The notes under the pieces are model-generated. The model saw nothing but the letters and a program-made list of their open reading frames with translations. It was not told the DNA's origin and ran no database searches. From Glandiceps talaboti (Eukaryota > Hemichordata > Enteropneusta > Spengelidae), in NCBI RefSeq assembly GCF_964340395.1, contig NC_135561.1, forward strand, positions 24,498,986 to 24,562,985: DNA of 64,000 bases, written 5' to 3'. Shown in pieces: positions 12,559-26,045 of the stretch. Each line of letters begins with the position of its first letter. The first letter of the stretch is position 1. The position numbers and the translations under genes were made by a program.

Positions 12559-15536
12559 AGCTCCGTTGTCAGCGAAAGCTGAAAGCGTAGCTTTAGGTAT
12601 AGGTGGGTATAGAGGTATAGAGCATATGTTAATCATAGGTGTCCGTCAACTTTTTATATTGTCATCATCTTCTCCGAAATTAACAGCCAGAATACTTCGA
12701 TATTTGGTGTGCATGTTCCCTGGGGGGAGGCTATTCAGATTTGTTCATGCCAAGTTGATCTGTGCCATTTTCAATTTTTTTTATGATTTTTAGTCCCCAC
12801 GGACGAAGTCCGGAACGGGGACTTATGGATTGGGTTCCGTCTGTCCATGCGTCCGTCCGTCCGTCCGCAGCCGTTTCTTGGAGATGCCTGGACCGATTTT
12901 TTTCAAACTTGGTACAGGGGCAACATGCTATGGCATACATATGCACCTCAATTTGTTTTATGATACGATCCAATATGGCCGCCTAGCAACCATTTTGTTT
13001 GCGAATTTTCCCTGTCTAAAGCCATAACTCGTACATGCTTGAACAGATCTCATTCAAAGTTGGTATTAGGACAGTGTTCTATGACATGCATGTGCATATC
13101 CATTTTCATTGTGATACGATCCAATATGGCTGCCTGGCAGCCATTTTGTTTGCGAATTTTCATGTCCAAAGCCATAACTCAGACATGCTTCAACAGATCT
13201 CATTCAAAGTTGGTATTAGGACAGTGTTCTATGACATACATGTGCATATCCATTTTCGTCGTGATATGATCCAATATGGCTGCCTGGCAGCCATTTTGTT
13301 TGTGAATTTTCCATGTCCAAAGCCATAACTCAGACATGCTTAAACAGATCTCATTCAAAGTTGGTATTAGGACAGTGTTCTATGACATACATGTGCATAT
13401 CCATTTTCGTCGTGATACGATCCAATATGGCTGCCTGGCAGCCATTTTGTTTGTGAATTTTCATGTCCAAAGCCATGACATGCTTGAACAGATCTCATTT
13501 AAAGTTGGTATTAGGACAGTGTTCTATGACATACATGTGCATATCCATTTTCGTCGTGATACGATCCAATATGGCTGCCTGGCAGCCATTTTGTTTGTGA
13601 ATTTTCCATGTCCAAAGCCATAACTCAGACTCCATTTTCATCGTGATATGATCCCCCATACCCAACCAATCCTTTATTGCTGGAGGCATATTCCATGTCC
13701 AACAAGCACACACAACATATCTAAGTCTGTTTGTTTTAGGTTCACAAATGTTGTGCACCCAAATGACAAGCGTTTGTTCAAAACAGGGTTGTAAACTTCA
13801 AATCCAAATTCTGCACCCCATCTACATAATCAGCCAGTCCGCAACATCCTCATTTGCATACATCTATCCTTCAGTTTGCGACCATTACACTTTGAATGGC
13901 TGCTCACAGGCCTTATTTTTGGGTATTTTCAACTCGCCGTAACTTTCACTAGAGTCCACCATTTTAGATACTGTAAACACCTAAACCTCAACTGACATCT
14001 CTTCTTTCGTACCAGCAAAACAAATTTTGGAATTACATTTAGGAATACCGATTTTCTGGTGAATTCAGGACGCATATTTGAGGCCCTGAAACTTCGACCC
14101 GGTTTTTCGCTCATAATTTCCTTAATACGGACCGCAAAGTTTTACAAATTTCACAAAAAAAGTGGATTTTTATGTGTTTTAAGTAACTATGGCACGTAAA
14201 TTTAGTAGGATCGTTGTGTAATGCTCTGTTCAAGAATGTTCGGTAGAAAACGACTGATTTGACCAGAAGCTGAAGCTGACCTCGTTTGACCATGCGATTT
14301 TCCACAGCAAGTAGCAACACGGGACATTCTTGGTACTCACTAAAATCACACTTCAGACCCACTATAAAAGTTTGATGTTTTCAGATAACATATAACTTGT
14401 GATTAATTCTATATTGTCGTGCAATTTGGAGTGACAGTGAACCAGAATGAAGACAACTCGCGTAAGGAAGGCATGCCTAGGCATGCGGTTGAAGTTATGC
14501 AAGAGCAGTCTCACTGCCGACTGTGAATCGACCAAACTTTGTATATTGGCCGACAGTTTACATGTAAAGTTAAACGACATGAACGTGTCTTACCATTTCC
14601 GAAATGCAAATATTTGGCAAGTAAAAATAATTAAAATAATTACAACTTTAATTTGGCTTCAGACTTTGCATTATGTTTTTCCCCGTTTTACATGTAAATC
14701 CGAAAAGGTTCTCTCTGGTCATGTCAGTGGTTAGCCCTGCTTACATACGACAGGCAGTGCACGAGTCTATATTACTGACTTGACTCTAAACAAATAGTAG
14801 GGACAATTGTCATAATCGAGTCCCGGATTACTCCGTATGCAAGCACGACTAGTCAGTGATCATAGAGGGACTGCTTTGAGTACGAGCGAGGTGAGGCATG
14901 TTGAGGTATTTTGTTGAGAAGTATAAATATTGCGAAATGTCAAGTACAAGGTTTAAATACAATGGAATGATGAAAAAAAATTGGCTGAGTATGCTGACAG
15001 GTGCCGGTCACAAGAAACTCCGTAAATTAAAATATCAGACGATGTTATATCTACTACAAGTAGTACAAGTTGAATGTTGTTGACTTGGTAAATTTGTTAG
15101 AAAATTGAAATTCGAATTGCCTCAAAATTATTTTAGATCCCTAGTTTATTTCATTCATCATTAAAATTTTCCAGGGTTAAAGCTGTAAGACACTGGAATT
15201 ATTTATAGCCAACCTCAAAATCCTCTTTTTTTCTTTTTCTTGTGTGCATTTCCCAGTCATTTTTTTTTTCTGAGATTTTGTGCAATTTTTCATAACAGTA
15301 GATTTTTGTTATAAATTGGTTATTATGGCATAAAAGTACAATATATTACCAACTTTCTGTGTAAAATGTGTTTTATAGTGAGACATCATATGAAACCACT
15401 AACCACTTTATTACATCGCTAAAACAAAACTGCATAGTGAAGAGCTGAACAATTAAACCACTTCTACATGTTACCAAAATAACAAATTAAATTTAAAAAA
15501 AAAAAAGCGGAGCTATTCTGACCGATAGGTCGCTTG
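12559..15536 (+). mobile_element. AGCTCCGC composite element, copy 1 (interrupted)
   Basis: Starts 'agctccgttgtcagcgaaagc' and ends 'agcggagctattctgaccgatagg'. The ends carry an AGCTCCGC/GCGGAGCT inverted repeat, with a GACC-GATA-GGTC hairpin just inside the 3' end. Colinear with 17454-19949 over most of its length (for example 'cccaaatgacaagcgtttgttc', 'gaccagaagctgaagctgacc', 'gtgaccagagag'-type blocks and the final 400 bp). It lacks the stretch equivalent to 17.69-18.0 kb, where another repeat sits (12792-13757). Subterminal inverted repeats plus a 3' hairpin suggest a Helentron-like non-autonomous element. No transposase frame seen. Confidence 0.65.
12792..13757 (+). mobile_element. AGTCCCC-hairpin element nested in the composite element
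   Basis: A hairpin at 12792-12823, then (TCCG)n, then five 150-bp tandem units ('gatacgatccaatatggc' at about 12963, 13113, 13263, 13413 and 13558). The family tail ('ttattgctggaggcatattcc ... ttaggttcacaaatgttgtg') completes it. This is the most complete copy in the window. Confidence 0.85.
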
Positions 15537-15669
15537 TTGTATTATTATTTTTTTAAGAAGACATTTTTGGTAGTTAGTTTCAGTAGCTAGGAACTTAATT
15601 GTAGTGTAATAGGAGAATTTCCTTCCTTTTTGAAGGGATGCAATGTAATTATTCCCCCAAGTAAGGTGG

Positions 15670-15812
15670 TATTTTATGTACTCATTCCAGCCAGGTATTG
15701 GCACCACAGCAAGAAATAAACTTATGCAATGGCAGTCCCTTATTGCACAAATGAATAAATACTTGTTTGTTGTTGTTTTCTGTATCTGTATTTTTCTGTG
15801 AGAATGTTTAAG
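15670..15812 (+). repeat. Second copy of the DIRS 3' segment
   Basis: Near-identical to 12038-12180 over 143 bp, here without any recombinase sequence in front. It is probably a solo terminal fragment or a transduced piece. Confidence 0.75.
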
Positions 15813-17453
<1,641 letters not shown>

Positions 17454-18587
17454 AGCTCCGCTGTCAGCGAAAGCTGAAAGCGTAGCTTTAGGTATAGGTG
17501 GGTATTGAGGTATAGAGAGTAGAGTGAATCATAGGTGTCCGTCAAACTTTTATATTTTTACTATCTACTCCATAAGTGACAGTCGGAATTCTTCGATATT
17601 TGGTGTGCATGTTCCCTGGGGGGAGGCTATTCAGATTTGTTCATGCCAAGTTGATCTGTGCCATTTTCAATTTTTTATGATTTTTTTTCATAAAATGTCA
17701 TTTTCATCAACTCCTTGAAAACCTCTTATTAGATTGCTTTGATATCTGGCGTGTTGATGCGCAGGGGGTAGCTTACTCAGATTTGTTAATTTCAAGTCAG
17801 CACATCCTCATTTTTATTTTTTATGATTTTTTTTTTGTAATTTGAAAAAAAAAATGAATATGTTAATGAGCATAATGACCGACGCCATATTGGAAATCAG
17901 TCGACGAGACTTTAAGTAAACTGCCACTTTTCAAAAGACACTATTGACGTCAAAACAAGCAATGTAATATGTGCTATAGTCATAATTCTACGCATTGGGC
18001 GCCCAAATGACAAGCGTTTGTTCGAAACAGGGTTGTAAACTTCAAATCCAATTCTGCACCCTTCTACATTATCAGCCAATCCGCAACATCCTCATTTACA
18101 TACTCTATCCCGATTCGACCAGAAGCTGAAGGTGACCTCATTCGACCGAGCGATTTTCCACAGCAAGTATCTTGAGTATCAACACAGGACGTTCTTAGTA
18201 CTCACTAAAATCACACTTCAGACCCACTATAAAAGTGTGATGTTTTCAGATAACATGTAACTTGTGGTTAATTCTATATTGTCGTGCAATTTGGAATGAC
18301 AGTGAACCAGAATTCAGACAACTTGCGTAAGGAAGGGCATGCCAGGCATGCGGTTGAAGTTTAAATATGGCCGACAGTTCACATGCCTTTCCAAAATGCA
18401 AATATTTGGCAAGTAAAAATAATTAAAATAATTACAACTTTAATTTGGCTTCAGACTTTGCATTATGTTTTGCGTATCTTTCCCCGTTTTACATGTAAAT
18501 CCGAAAAGGTTCTCTCTCATCATGTCATCAGTGTCAGTGATCATACCGCGCGGGGTACCCGGGTAGTCCTCGGGTGCACGAGTCTGT

Positions 18588-18633
18588 ATTACCATGGATG
18601 TATTAGTGATACACTAATACATCCATGGTATTA
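18588..18633. mobile_element. 38-bp perfect palindrome inserted with ATTA duplication
   Basis: ATTA (18588-18591), then a hairpin made of CCATGGATGTATTAGTG, loop ATAC-like centre and its exact complement, then ATTA (18630-18633). Copy 1 of the same composite element has only 'gtctatattactgac' at this place, so the insertion is clean relative to an empty site. Confidence 0.8.
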
Positions 18634-18926
18634 CTGACTTGACTCTAAACACCGGAGGGGGAGGGACAATTGTCAGAATCGAGTCCCGAATTCCTCCGTA
18701 TGCAAGCAGGACTACGTGCGGGGCTGCTTTGAGTACGAGCGAAGTGAGGCATGTTGAGGTATTTTGTTGAGAATTATAAATATTGCGAAATGTCAAGTAC
18801 AAGGTTTAAATACAATGGAATGATGAAAAAAATGGCAGAGTCTGCTGACAGGCGCCGGTCACAAAAAACACTGTGAATTAAAATATCAGACGATGTACAC
18901 AATCCACCCGTATGCACGAGGGACTA

Positions 18927-19398
18927 ACCCGGAAGCAAGTCGTTGTCAGCCATACGTTACAGTGGTAACATCGTCCGAGAAATCGCTGCGTTCAGAGTGT
19001 CATTATTCACAGAATTGTTGTTTTCGAGTGAAAACCCGTCTTGAATTGTATAACTCTAACAAATGAAGACATGTCAAGTTATATTTTGAAAGTTGTATCG
19101 CTAGTTTGAGACGATTTTCTCACGTACTATAGTACTATCGAGGCTTACTTGGAACATGGAAGTTTCCATGCTTGGAAGTAGTAGGACCTTCCAGTTCATC
19201 GGGAAGTTTAGCCAGTCCGATAATTCTTTCTGGTTTAGTTTACAACACTTTTGATCACGCAGATTTTGTTGTTGTGATGAAAAGAAATTAAAAAAAGATC
19301 ATTTCAACCATTTCGTTGTGTTTTCTTTGTGAAAGGTAACCGAACATGAACGAGTGTTACCACTGTAACGTATGGCTGAGAATGACTCTCTTCCGGGT
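18927..19398. mobile_element. 472-bp inverted-repeat element (MITE-like)
   Basis: The arms 18947-18970 and 19355-19378 are exact 24-bp inverted complements (CAGCCATACGTTACAGTGGT.. / ..ACCACTGTAACGTATGGCTG). With a few mismatches they extend outward to ACCCGGAAG/CTTCCGGGT. The element sits in an insertion absent from composite copy 1. No coding frame; target duplication not resolved. Confidence 0.75.
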
Positions 19399-19949
19399 AC
19401 TTGAGATTGTCGCCGTACGGAAACTAAGATGGCGATTAATACATTTCTTCCCTATATATATCTACCACAACTAGAACAAGTTGAATGTTGTTGACTTTGT
19501 AAATTTGTTAGAAAATTGAAATTAAAATTGCCTCAAAATTATTTTAGATCCCTAGTTTATTTCATTCATCATTAAAATTTTCCAGGGTTACAGCTGTAAG
19601 ACACTGGAATTACTTATAGCCAACCTCAAAATCCTCTTTTTTTCTTTTTCTTGTGTGCATTTCCCAGTCATTTTTTTCTGAGATTTTGTGCAATTTTTCA
19701 TAACAGTAGATTTTTGTTATAAAATGGTGACTATGGTATAAAAGTACAATACATTACCAACTTCTGTGTAAAATGTGTTTTATAGTGAGACATCATATGA
19801 AACCACTAACCACTTTATTGCATCGCTAAAACAAAACTGCATAGTGACTCGAAGAGCTGAAGACCTGAACCACTTCTACATGTCACCAAAATAAAAAATT
19901 AAATTTAAAAAAAAACAGCGGAGCTATTCTGACCGATAGGTCGCTTGTT

Positions 19950-21188
19950 TATTTTTTACTCTCTTTTTTTCTGAAATCAGCTGACTGACCAACCCATATT
20001 CACCATGAAAAAGTAATGAGAAACATTAAAAAAAATAGGATCTCCCTTATGTTTCCTCTGAAAGAGAATATTCAGCAATGTTTTGATATCAATTTATACA
20101 TATCAGAAGTGTTTTTTCAATTTGCATTGACAGTGGTAGAAATGCTCAAAATAAAGAAGTGTTGCTTGAAAAAATGTACATGTAGATTTAATTTTTCACT
20201 TTTAATCTTGAAGACAGTCAATCCTCATCGATATGGCCACTTTAAATGCTTGTCTATATAAAATAGAAATGTTATTTTAATCCATATAAGGAGGCTAAAT
20301 TTATTGGGAAGACTAGTTTAGCACTTGCGCATTCCCACAATAGCAGGAGTCGGTGGTGAAAGGGTTAAATTCTGATATATATTATTCAATATCCATATGA
20401 TATATGTGGTTGAACAAAATGTTGCCTAGCACTGGATCTAAACAGCGCCCTCTATGAGTCCCTTGTCCCTTTGAAATAATAGAAATATTTGTTTTCATGG
20501 AAGTCAACAAGTCTTCTATTTTCCATGGATTGAACACATTTACAGGAGCACATTTGATTTCGAAAGTGGGGTTATTTTTAATATAATTTTGACCTAAAAA
20601 AATTGCACAATGAGCCCCCAATTTTGTTAATTATTCAAACCAAGAATGAATATGTCAATGTGTTGTGTAATGATCATCAGAGTGGTTCTAAAAGAAAAAG
20701 GAGAGTTTTCTTGAACAAGTAACATAAGTTTTGACTTATTTCTGAGGTACATATGTGGATTTTTCCATCGGGCCGATGAAAAGTCACTGACCCCCCACCC
20801 CCATCCCATCTGTAAAACCAAAAGCAGGTTGAACCCCCATCACTTAATTCTAAAAAAAATAGTGACCACCCCACCACCCCTATTACATATTTGCATAGTG
20901 ACCCACTCCCATGTATCATATTTGCATGACAGGTATTTGATCATGACTCAGAGTGGACTGCTTGGCTAAATACTTTATAATAAGATACATTTAGCATTAT
21001 ACTAAATTATCAACTACACAGGGTAAATATATTGACAAAGGACTTCAATAGCATCTTGACTGAAAATAGTCTAACATCTAAAAATACAAAAGAAATACAG
21101 AAAGAAACAAGAGTAATACTTTTGGCCTGTACGGCTTATCATATGATTCAATAATTTTTGTTGCTATAACTAAGAAAAAGATGCAAAA
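19950..21188. other. No gene seen
   Basis: AT-rich. 'atcgatatggccactttaaatg' near 20228 resembles the end of the AGTGGCC MITE seen at 43.2 and 50.1 kb, but no partner arm was identified. No exon recognised. Confidence 0.45.
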
Positions 21189-21620
21189 TTGTCCATGTCC
21201 AAAGCCATAACTCAGACATGCTTGAACAGATCTCATTCAAAGTTGGTATTAGGACAGTGTTCTATGACATACATGTGCATATCCATTTTCGTTGTGATAC
21301 GATCCAATATGGCTGCCTGGCAGCCATTTTATTTGCAAATTTTCCATGTCCAAAGCCATAACTCAGACACGCTTGAACAGTCCCTCCCCCCCCCCCATAC
21401 CCGACCCATCCTTTATTGTTGAATGGTTTATTCCATCATGTCATCTTGAAAAGTAGGCATGTTCGATGTCCAACGAGCAGACACAACATATCTAAGTCTG
21501 TTTGATTTAGGTTCACATGTGTTGTTGCGTGATCAGAGTAGATCAAGAAAATGACAACATAAACTTCCAGTTCCTTAAAACCCAATCATAGCGGGGACTA
21601 TGTCATTCTCAATGACTTGT
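21189..21620 (+). repeat. AGTCCCC-family core and tail, partial copy
   Basis: About 1.3 of the 150-bp units, then the family tail ('catacccgacccatcc ... ttaggttcacatgtgttgttgcg ... tcattctcaatgacttgttt'). No hairpin start is present, so it is 5'-truncated. Confidence 0.8.
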
Positions 21621-23635
21621 TTTTTTCAAAATTAAGGATATTTCTTTATATTTTCTGAATAGTACACGTAACAATATACACTTGAGTCTATTCCAAATAA
21701 TATAATATCTTATATCAGTGGTTTACTTGGCTCTGATGTTGCATACAAGCATGAATTGAGATTCAATATCCAATGTGCACTAAAAAGAATTGAACAAAAG
21801 TTTGCGACCATTGGGCCATCACAAGTCTGAAAGTCTTGAAATGTTTTGCTCTTTATTCAGGATTTTTTGGAACCAAATTAAACTTCAGGAGAAATCATTT
21901 ACCATGTGCACATCCGCATAATATCTTTCAGCTTTGCCACAACAAAATACACTTCCAAATAATATGTAATGCATAACATAATTGTTTCAATTCTGGTATT
22001 TTATTATGTCTATGGTTTGATATTTTATGCTTCTAAATGGCCTCCTACACTGTCTTATTTTCAATTTTTTTCACCTTTGGAGTTGTCTCCTTCCAATGCA
22101 ACATTGTACCATATATGATTTTATATCTCCACTGTAGTGTAGGTGACAGAAGGGGTGGCTAAAATAATGCTTGAGTTTCAATTGGCGGGGCTTAACATTT
22201 TTTGAGAAGAGAGGATGAGAGGAACTACACCATTTGTTTAACCGTAAATTGTGTACATTTCCTAACTGTAGCTATGCAGACAAATTGCATGAGATAGTAT
22301 CAAGATGACTATCTAAACTCGACCTGAAATATTTTGCTATCATTATATGGTTTGTTTTATCCTTGTCAAGCATTGTGAAAAAATGAAATCGACCTAATTA
22401 CCCAATGTGATGGGTTAAGTTACGCGTTGACCAGCATTTTTGTATTTTTTCTGACCTTAAATATGATATGTAATTGCGTATGCTAAAATATATATTATGT
22501 AAATTGCATGTACATTTATGTAAATTAGCCCTTTTCTAAATTTTAAATGCAAAATTGCACCAAGACAAAGTTCTGCCCCCCTTGGCAATTTGGTCAGGCT
22601 ACGGCCCTGAGTGTGAAATGTAGCCAGTAACTATAGTATGGTCGTTCATATATCTGAATATACATTAACTGGGACCCCACCAGATAAGAGAGTTGATTCG
22701 TTGTTTGTAGTACAATGATAATACTGTCTTGTAAAACTGTTGCATATGACAATCAGAGTCAAACAGTCAAAAGTGCATGTGAGCAAGTAGAGTTTATTTT
22801 CGACAATTTACATTTCTTGAAACATTTACTTTCGTTGAAAAATTGGAAGAAAAGCTTGTAAATCACCAAAAATTTCAACAAAAAGGAAAACTTATCTGAA
22901 TAAAATAATGTTAACATGAAATAGAAAATGTGTATTCCTTCGAAATACTACAAATAAATAGTTAAAGGTCCAACCCTCTCCTCACATCACATCACAACTA
23001 ACAATTGCAGTGGTGGCAGTGGTGGGATGCCAAAAAATCATAAAAGAAATGCAATGAATAGATAATAGAAGATTGGTCATAGCAACATTTAACCCTCCCC
23101 TAATTCGATTTCATAAAATACTACACCCACACAAAATTAGTGAAGGAAAAGAATACTATTCTTAGCCTGTACGGCTTGGCATGGAGGAGTGGCTTGAAAT
23201 TTTAGTGATAGAGATTTAAATGAAAGTCAACGAAAATCCAAAATATCTTAATAATAAATCTAACTTCTGTTCCATTTGTATTTTTTAAAGGCTAAATCTC
23301 ACTTTTTTTATTAAACAAGCAAGCTAGAAGCGAAGATTTTACATAATCTTTATCAACGATGCGGGCGCTGTTCAATGTATGTTGAATACCCATAAACCTG
23401 TGCCCTACACTGGGAGACGTACTAATATGGTGAATTCCTAAATTATACAAATCCTGCTACTAGTACTACAGATGTATCAATATACGCTCTATACTAGAAG
23501 ACAATTTAAAGGTAGGGAAAATATATTCAAGACAAAGAATTGTAATATTTAGACTGTAGACAAGGAACACAACAAATTACGAAATACTACGCGGACATGA
23601 GCACTCCGTGACGACTGCCCGAACACATTGTATTA
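21621..23635. other. No gene seen
   Basis: About 2 kb of AT-rich DNA. No splice-bounded exon or repeat family recognised. Confidence 0.45.
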
Positions 23636-23908
23636 GTGTTCAAAGATCTTTTGAAAGTGACAGATGGCTGGCCTGACGTAACACTTTTCAAAGATGCCAG
23701 ACTGTTTCTTCAGGGCGAGACTCGGGGACTGCAATCCGTGGATACATATTCTTCAATTTCCAATGCGAAATGTAGCTATAAACTCCAAACGACAATACCG
23801 CAGGCAGCAATGGATAAAATTCTTCAAAAATATAACCTCTTTATGATTATGGTAACCCATATCTATGTTTTATTCTCGCCTCTCTCCAGGAAACCAGGAG
23901 ACAGTTGA
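23636..23908 (+). CDS. Unrecognised 90-residue open frame
   Basis: The frame reads 'LLKVTDGWPDVTLFKDARLF', then 'GETRGLQSVDTYSS' and 'IPQAAMDKILQKYN', with balanced composition and several Asp/Lys/Trp residues. It is open for about 20 codons upstream of the Met as well. 'atg|gtaaccc' could be a weak donor at about 23851. No domain is recognised and no neighbouring exon was found, so it may be a chance frame, an isolated exon or a relic. Confidence 0.2.
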   Translation: MFKDLLKVTDGWPDVTLFKDARLFLQGETRGLQSVDTYSSISNAKCSYKLQTTIPQAAMDKILQKYNLFMIMVTHIYVLFSPLSRKPGDS

Positions 23909-24117
23909 ACATTCCGTTCAGTCAACTGAAATGCACGATTGACTACGTAAGAGACCCAGGTCCATGATATTTGAAGACATCATCTGAGTAAAACCCAAAG
24001 TTGAAATGGATCATTGTGACAATAGGTCCATATAAATGGATACAGAAACATTTTAATATGTGTCTGTGAGATTAAAGCTACCATTTGTGGCTATTTTATA
24101 TAGTAACACAGAGAGGT
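23909..24117. other. No gene seen
   Basis: Short non-coding stretch. Confidence 0.4.
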
Positions 24118-24166
24118 TTTTAGCACAACTGAACTGAGGTTCAGTAGTGCTATAGGCATCGCCCGG

Positions 24167-24236
<70 letters not shown>

Positions 24237-24360
24237 TAAACAACTTAAAGTCAAAAACTGCTGAACCGATTGCCATGATATTTGGTGGGGCCATTACCTT
24301 GGGTGTCTAGTTGGGAAATTGTTCAAATCTAAATGATCGCATCACAGGTGTGTGATTTGG
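24118..24360 (+). repeat. TAGCAC-hairpin modular repeat, best-preserved copy
   Basis: A hairpin at 24121-24152 (TAGCACAACTGAAC-TGAG-GTTCAGTAGTGCTA) precedes (TCTG)n/(TG)n at about 24170-24236. 'aacaacttaaagtcaaaaac' and 'gggtgtctagttgggaaattg' follow. In the reverse direction the element would end hairpin-CTAA. Confidence 0.8.
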
Positions 24361-25270
24361 TGTATTTTCAGAAAATAATTTCCAAGCTTTACAAGACAGC
24401 ACCAACATGTAAAAATTTAAGCAACTACATAAGGTTGAAATATTTTTGAAATATAGTTTGATAGGATCTTGACAGTAAGATGTAGGGGGAAGATCTTGAG
24501 ACAGGGATGTGTACACCTCATGTGGGGGAGGGGGTCCTAGGAGGTCTCCCCCTAGAAGCCCTGGAGGTTTTTTTACTCTGAAAAGTCAATTTTGAGACTA
24601 TTCAGACCCTTTCAGACAATAATTTCCAAGCCTTACAAGGCAACACCAACATGTAAAAAAACAACTTCATAGGGTTGAAATATTTTTGAAATATATTTTG
24701 ATAGCATCTTGACAGTAAGAGGGCAAGAGCTTGAGACTGGAATATGTCCATCTTACGTGTGTGTGGGGGGGGGGGGGGGGGTCTGAGGAGGTCTCCCTCG
24801 AGAAGCCCTGGAGGATTTTTACTCTTATAGCCAATATTAAGCTTTTCAGACCCTTTCTTTATAACTTACATAGGGTTGAAATATGTTCTTAAAAAGTTAA
24901 ATGGTATCATTATATACATGTAGTAAAAGTCAGCACATTTAATGGTAGTATCATTCGTAGGGGAGAGTTGGAGTTTAAGGCAATTTTAGACTATCTTGGC
25001 AAACATTTCACATCTTGAAAAGATAATATCATCTCAAATTAGAATAGGGTGAAAACATTTAAGAAAAGTTTAATACCATTATGACAGTAAAAAGATTGTT
25101 GGTGCATCTGATTGTTGGTTGAATGCATGAGTGACCTCTGGGGGTGAGGGAGTCCTTGGGGTTTTTCCCCTGGCAGATCTGCAGTTTTTTGCTTGAGATA
25201 CTAAGGTAATGTTTAGGTTATTCATAACCTTTGAGGTAATATTTCCAAGCTTCAAAAAGCTAACATAAAT
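24361..25270 (+). repeat. Degenerate ~244-bp tandem repeat, about four units
   Basis: 'ataatttccaagc' marks units at about 24374 and 24618, with weaker units after. Each carries 'agggttgaaatatttttgaa', 'atcttgacagtaaga' and 'aggtctcccc..gaagccctgg'. The last partial unit has 'aatatttccaagcttc' near 25230. No gene. Confidence 0.75.
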
Positions 25271-25968
25271 GTACGTTTTAAATGAGTTTCCCATATCACA
25301 TAAAATGGACACGTAACATTAGAATAGGGGCATTAATATTGCATGCATGTATAGTAAAGTCACCAGTATGTTAGAGAACTTTAGGTGGTCATACCTAGTG
25401 TATAATAGAAACTGGAATCTGATGAGATGTGGTGATTTGTAGTGTCAATAACATGACGAGTAGAACAATTTAGATTAACTTCATTTATAAACTATCTATG
25501 AGAATTACCATTACGAAACCTTCAAGTTCACCTTCGCCCAAAACTGCAATTTAAGTGAAGCATTGATTGTGAAACAGCCAAGCATTTACATGACATGTTC
25601 TGTAACTAGTGTGGTAGGTAATACCGGTACATGTATATGAATATGTATCGTTATGCTTGAACTAATAAGTAATATTAAAGAATTCATGTAAGAAACAGGG
25701 ACAAGAACAAATATTGCCATGTACCACATTTCAGACAAGGCTATATGCCATTGAAGAAAGGATTTCTTTTCTTCCATCACAATCTAAAGCAGAATGACCC
25801 CCCCCCCCCTCCACAATTTTCAAAACAGCATATCCCCCCCCCCCACCCACCCACCCCCCACTGCCAATTTCAAATCTTCATTGATTATGCCAATTTTACA
25901 TAAATTATGCTGGAGAAGGTATAAATATGTTATTCTTCCATATTTTACTTCAATCAAAAGGAAAATAC
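25271..25968. other. No gene seen; C-rich runs at ~25798-25860
   Basis: Contains two C-rich tracts near 25798 and 25835. No plus-strand exon recognised. Confidence 0.45.
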
Positions 25969-26045
25969 TCATGAACCAAGAGTTTTGTCACTGGTCATCT
26001 TCAGACTCTTGACAAGGCCCCATAGGTCACTCATGTTTTCCTTGG
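25969..26045 (-). CDS. Probable terminal coding exon of an unrecognised gene
   Basis: On the minus strand an acceptor ('atttcttctttcag') precedes a 77-nt exon. In the only frame that stays open it reads 'KENMSDLWGLVKSLKMTSDK' followed by TLGS and TGA (25971-25969). The composition and the splice site look genuine. I do not recognise the protein. It enters in phase 1, which the nearest upstream candidate exon (27442-27545, phase 0 exit) does not supply, so an intervening exon is missing or the exons are unrelated. Confidence 0.4.

Larger units (their letters stand above)
17454..19949 (+). mobile_element. AGCTCCGC composite element, copy 2
   Basis: Begins 'agctccgctgtcagcg' and ends 'acagcggagct' plus 'attctgaccgataggtcgcttgtt'. 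The 11-bp end words are exact inverted repeats, and the terminal 24 bp contain a GACC-GATA-GGTC stem-loop. Alignment to copy 1 by eye shows shared blocks across about 2 kb. It also shows two extra insertions here: a 38-bp palindrome at 18592-18629 and about 0.55 kb at roughly 18.89-19.45 kb. No protein-coding frame recognised. Confidence 0.65.

Noticed and set aside
13035-13623. Overlapping frames containing 'QISFKVGIRTVFYDIHVHIH' repeats
   Set aside because: Produced by the 150-bp tandem repeat, open in two frames, non-coding family.
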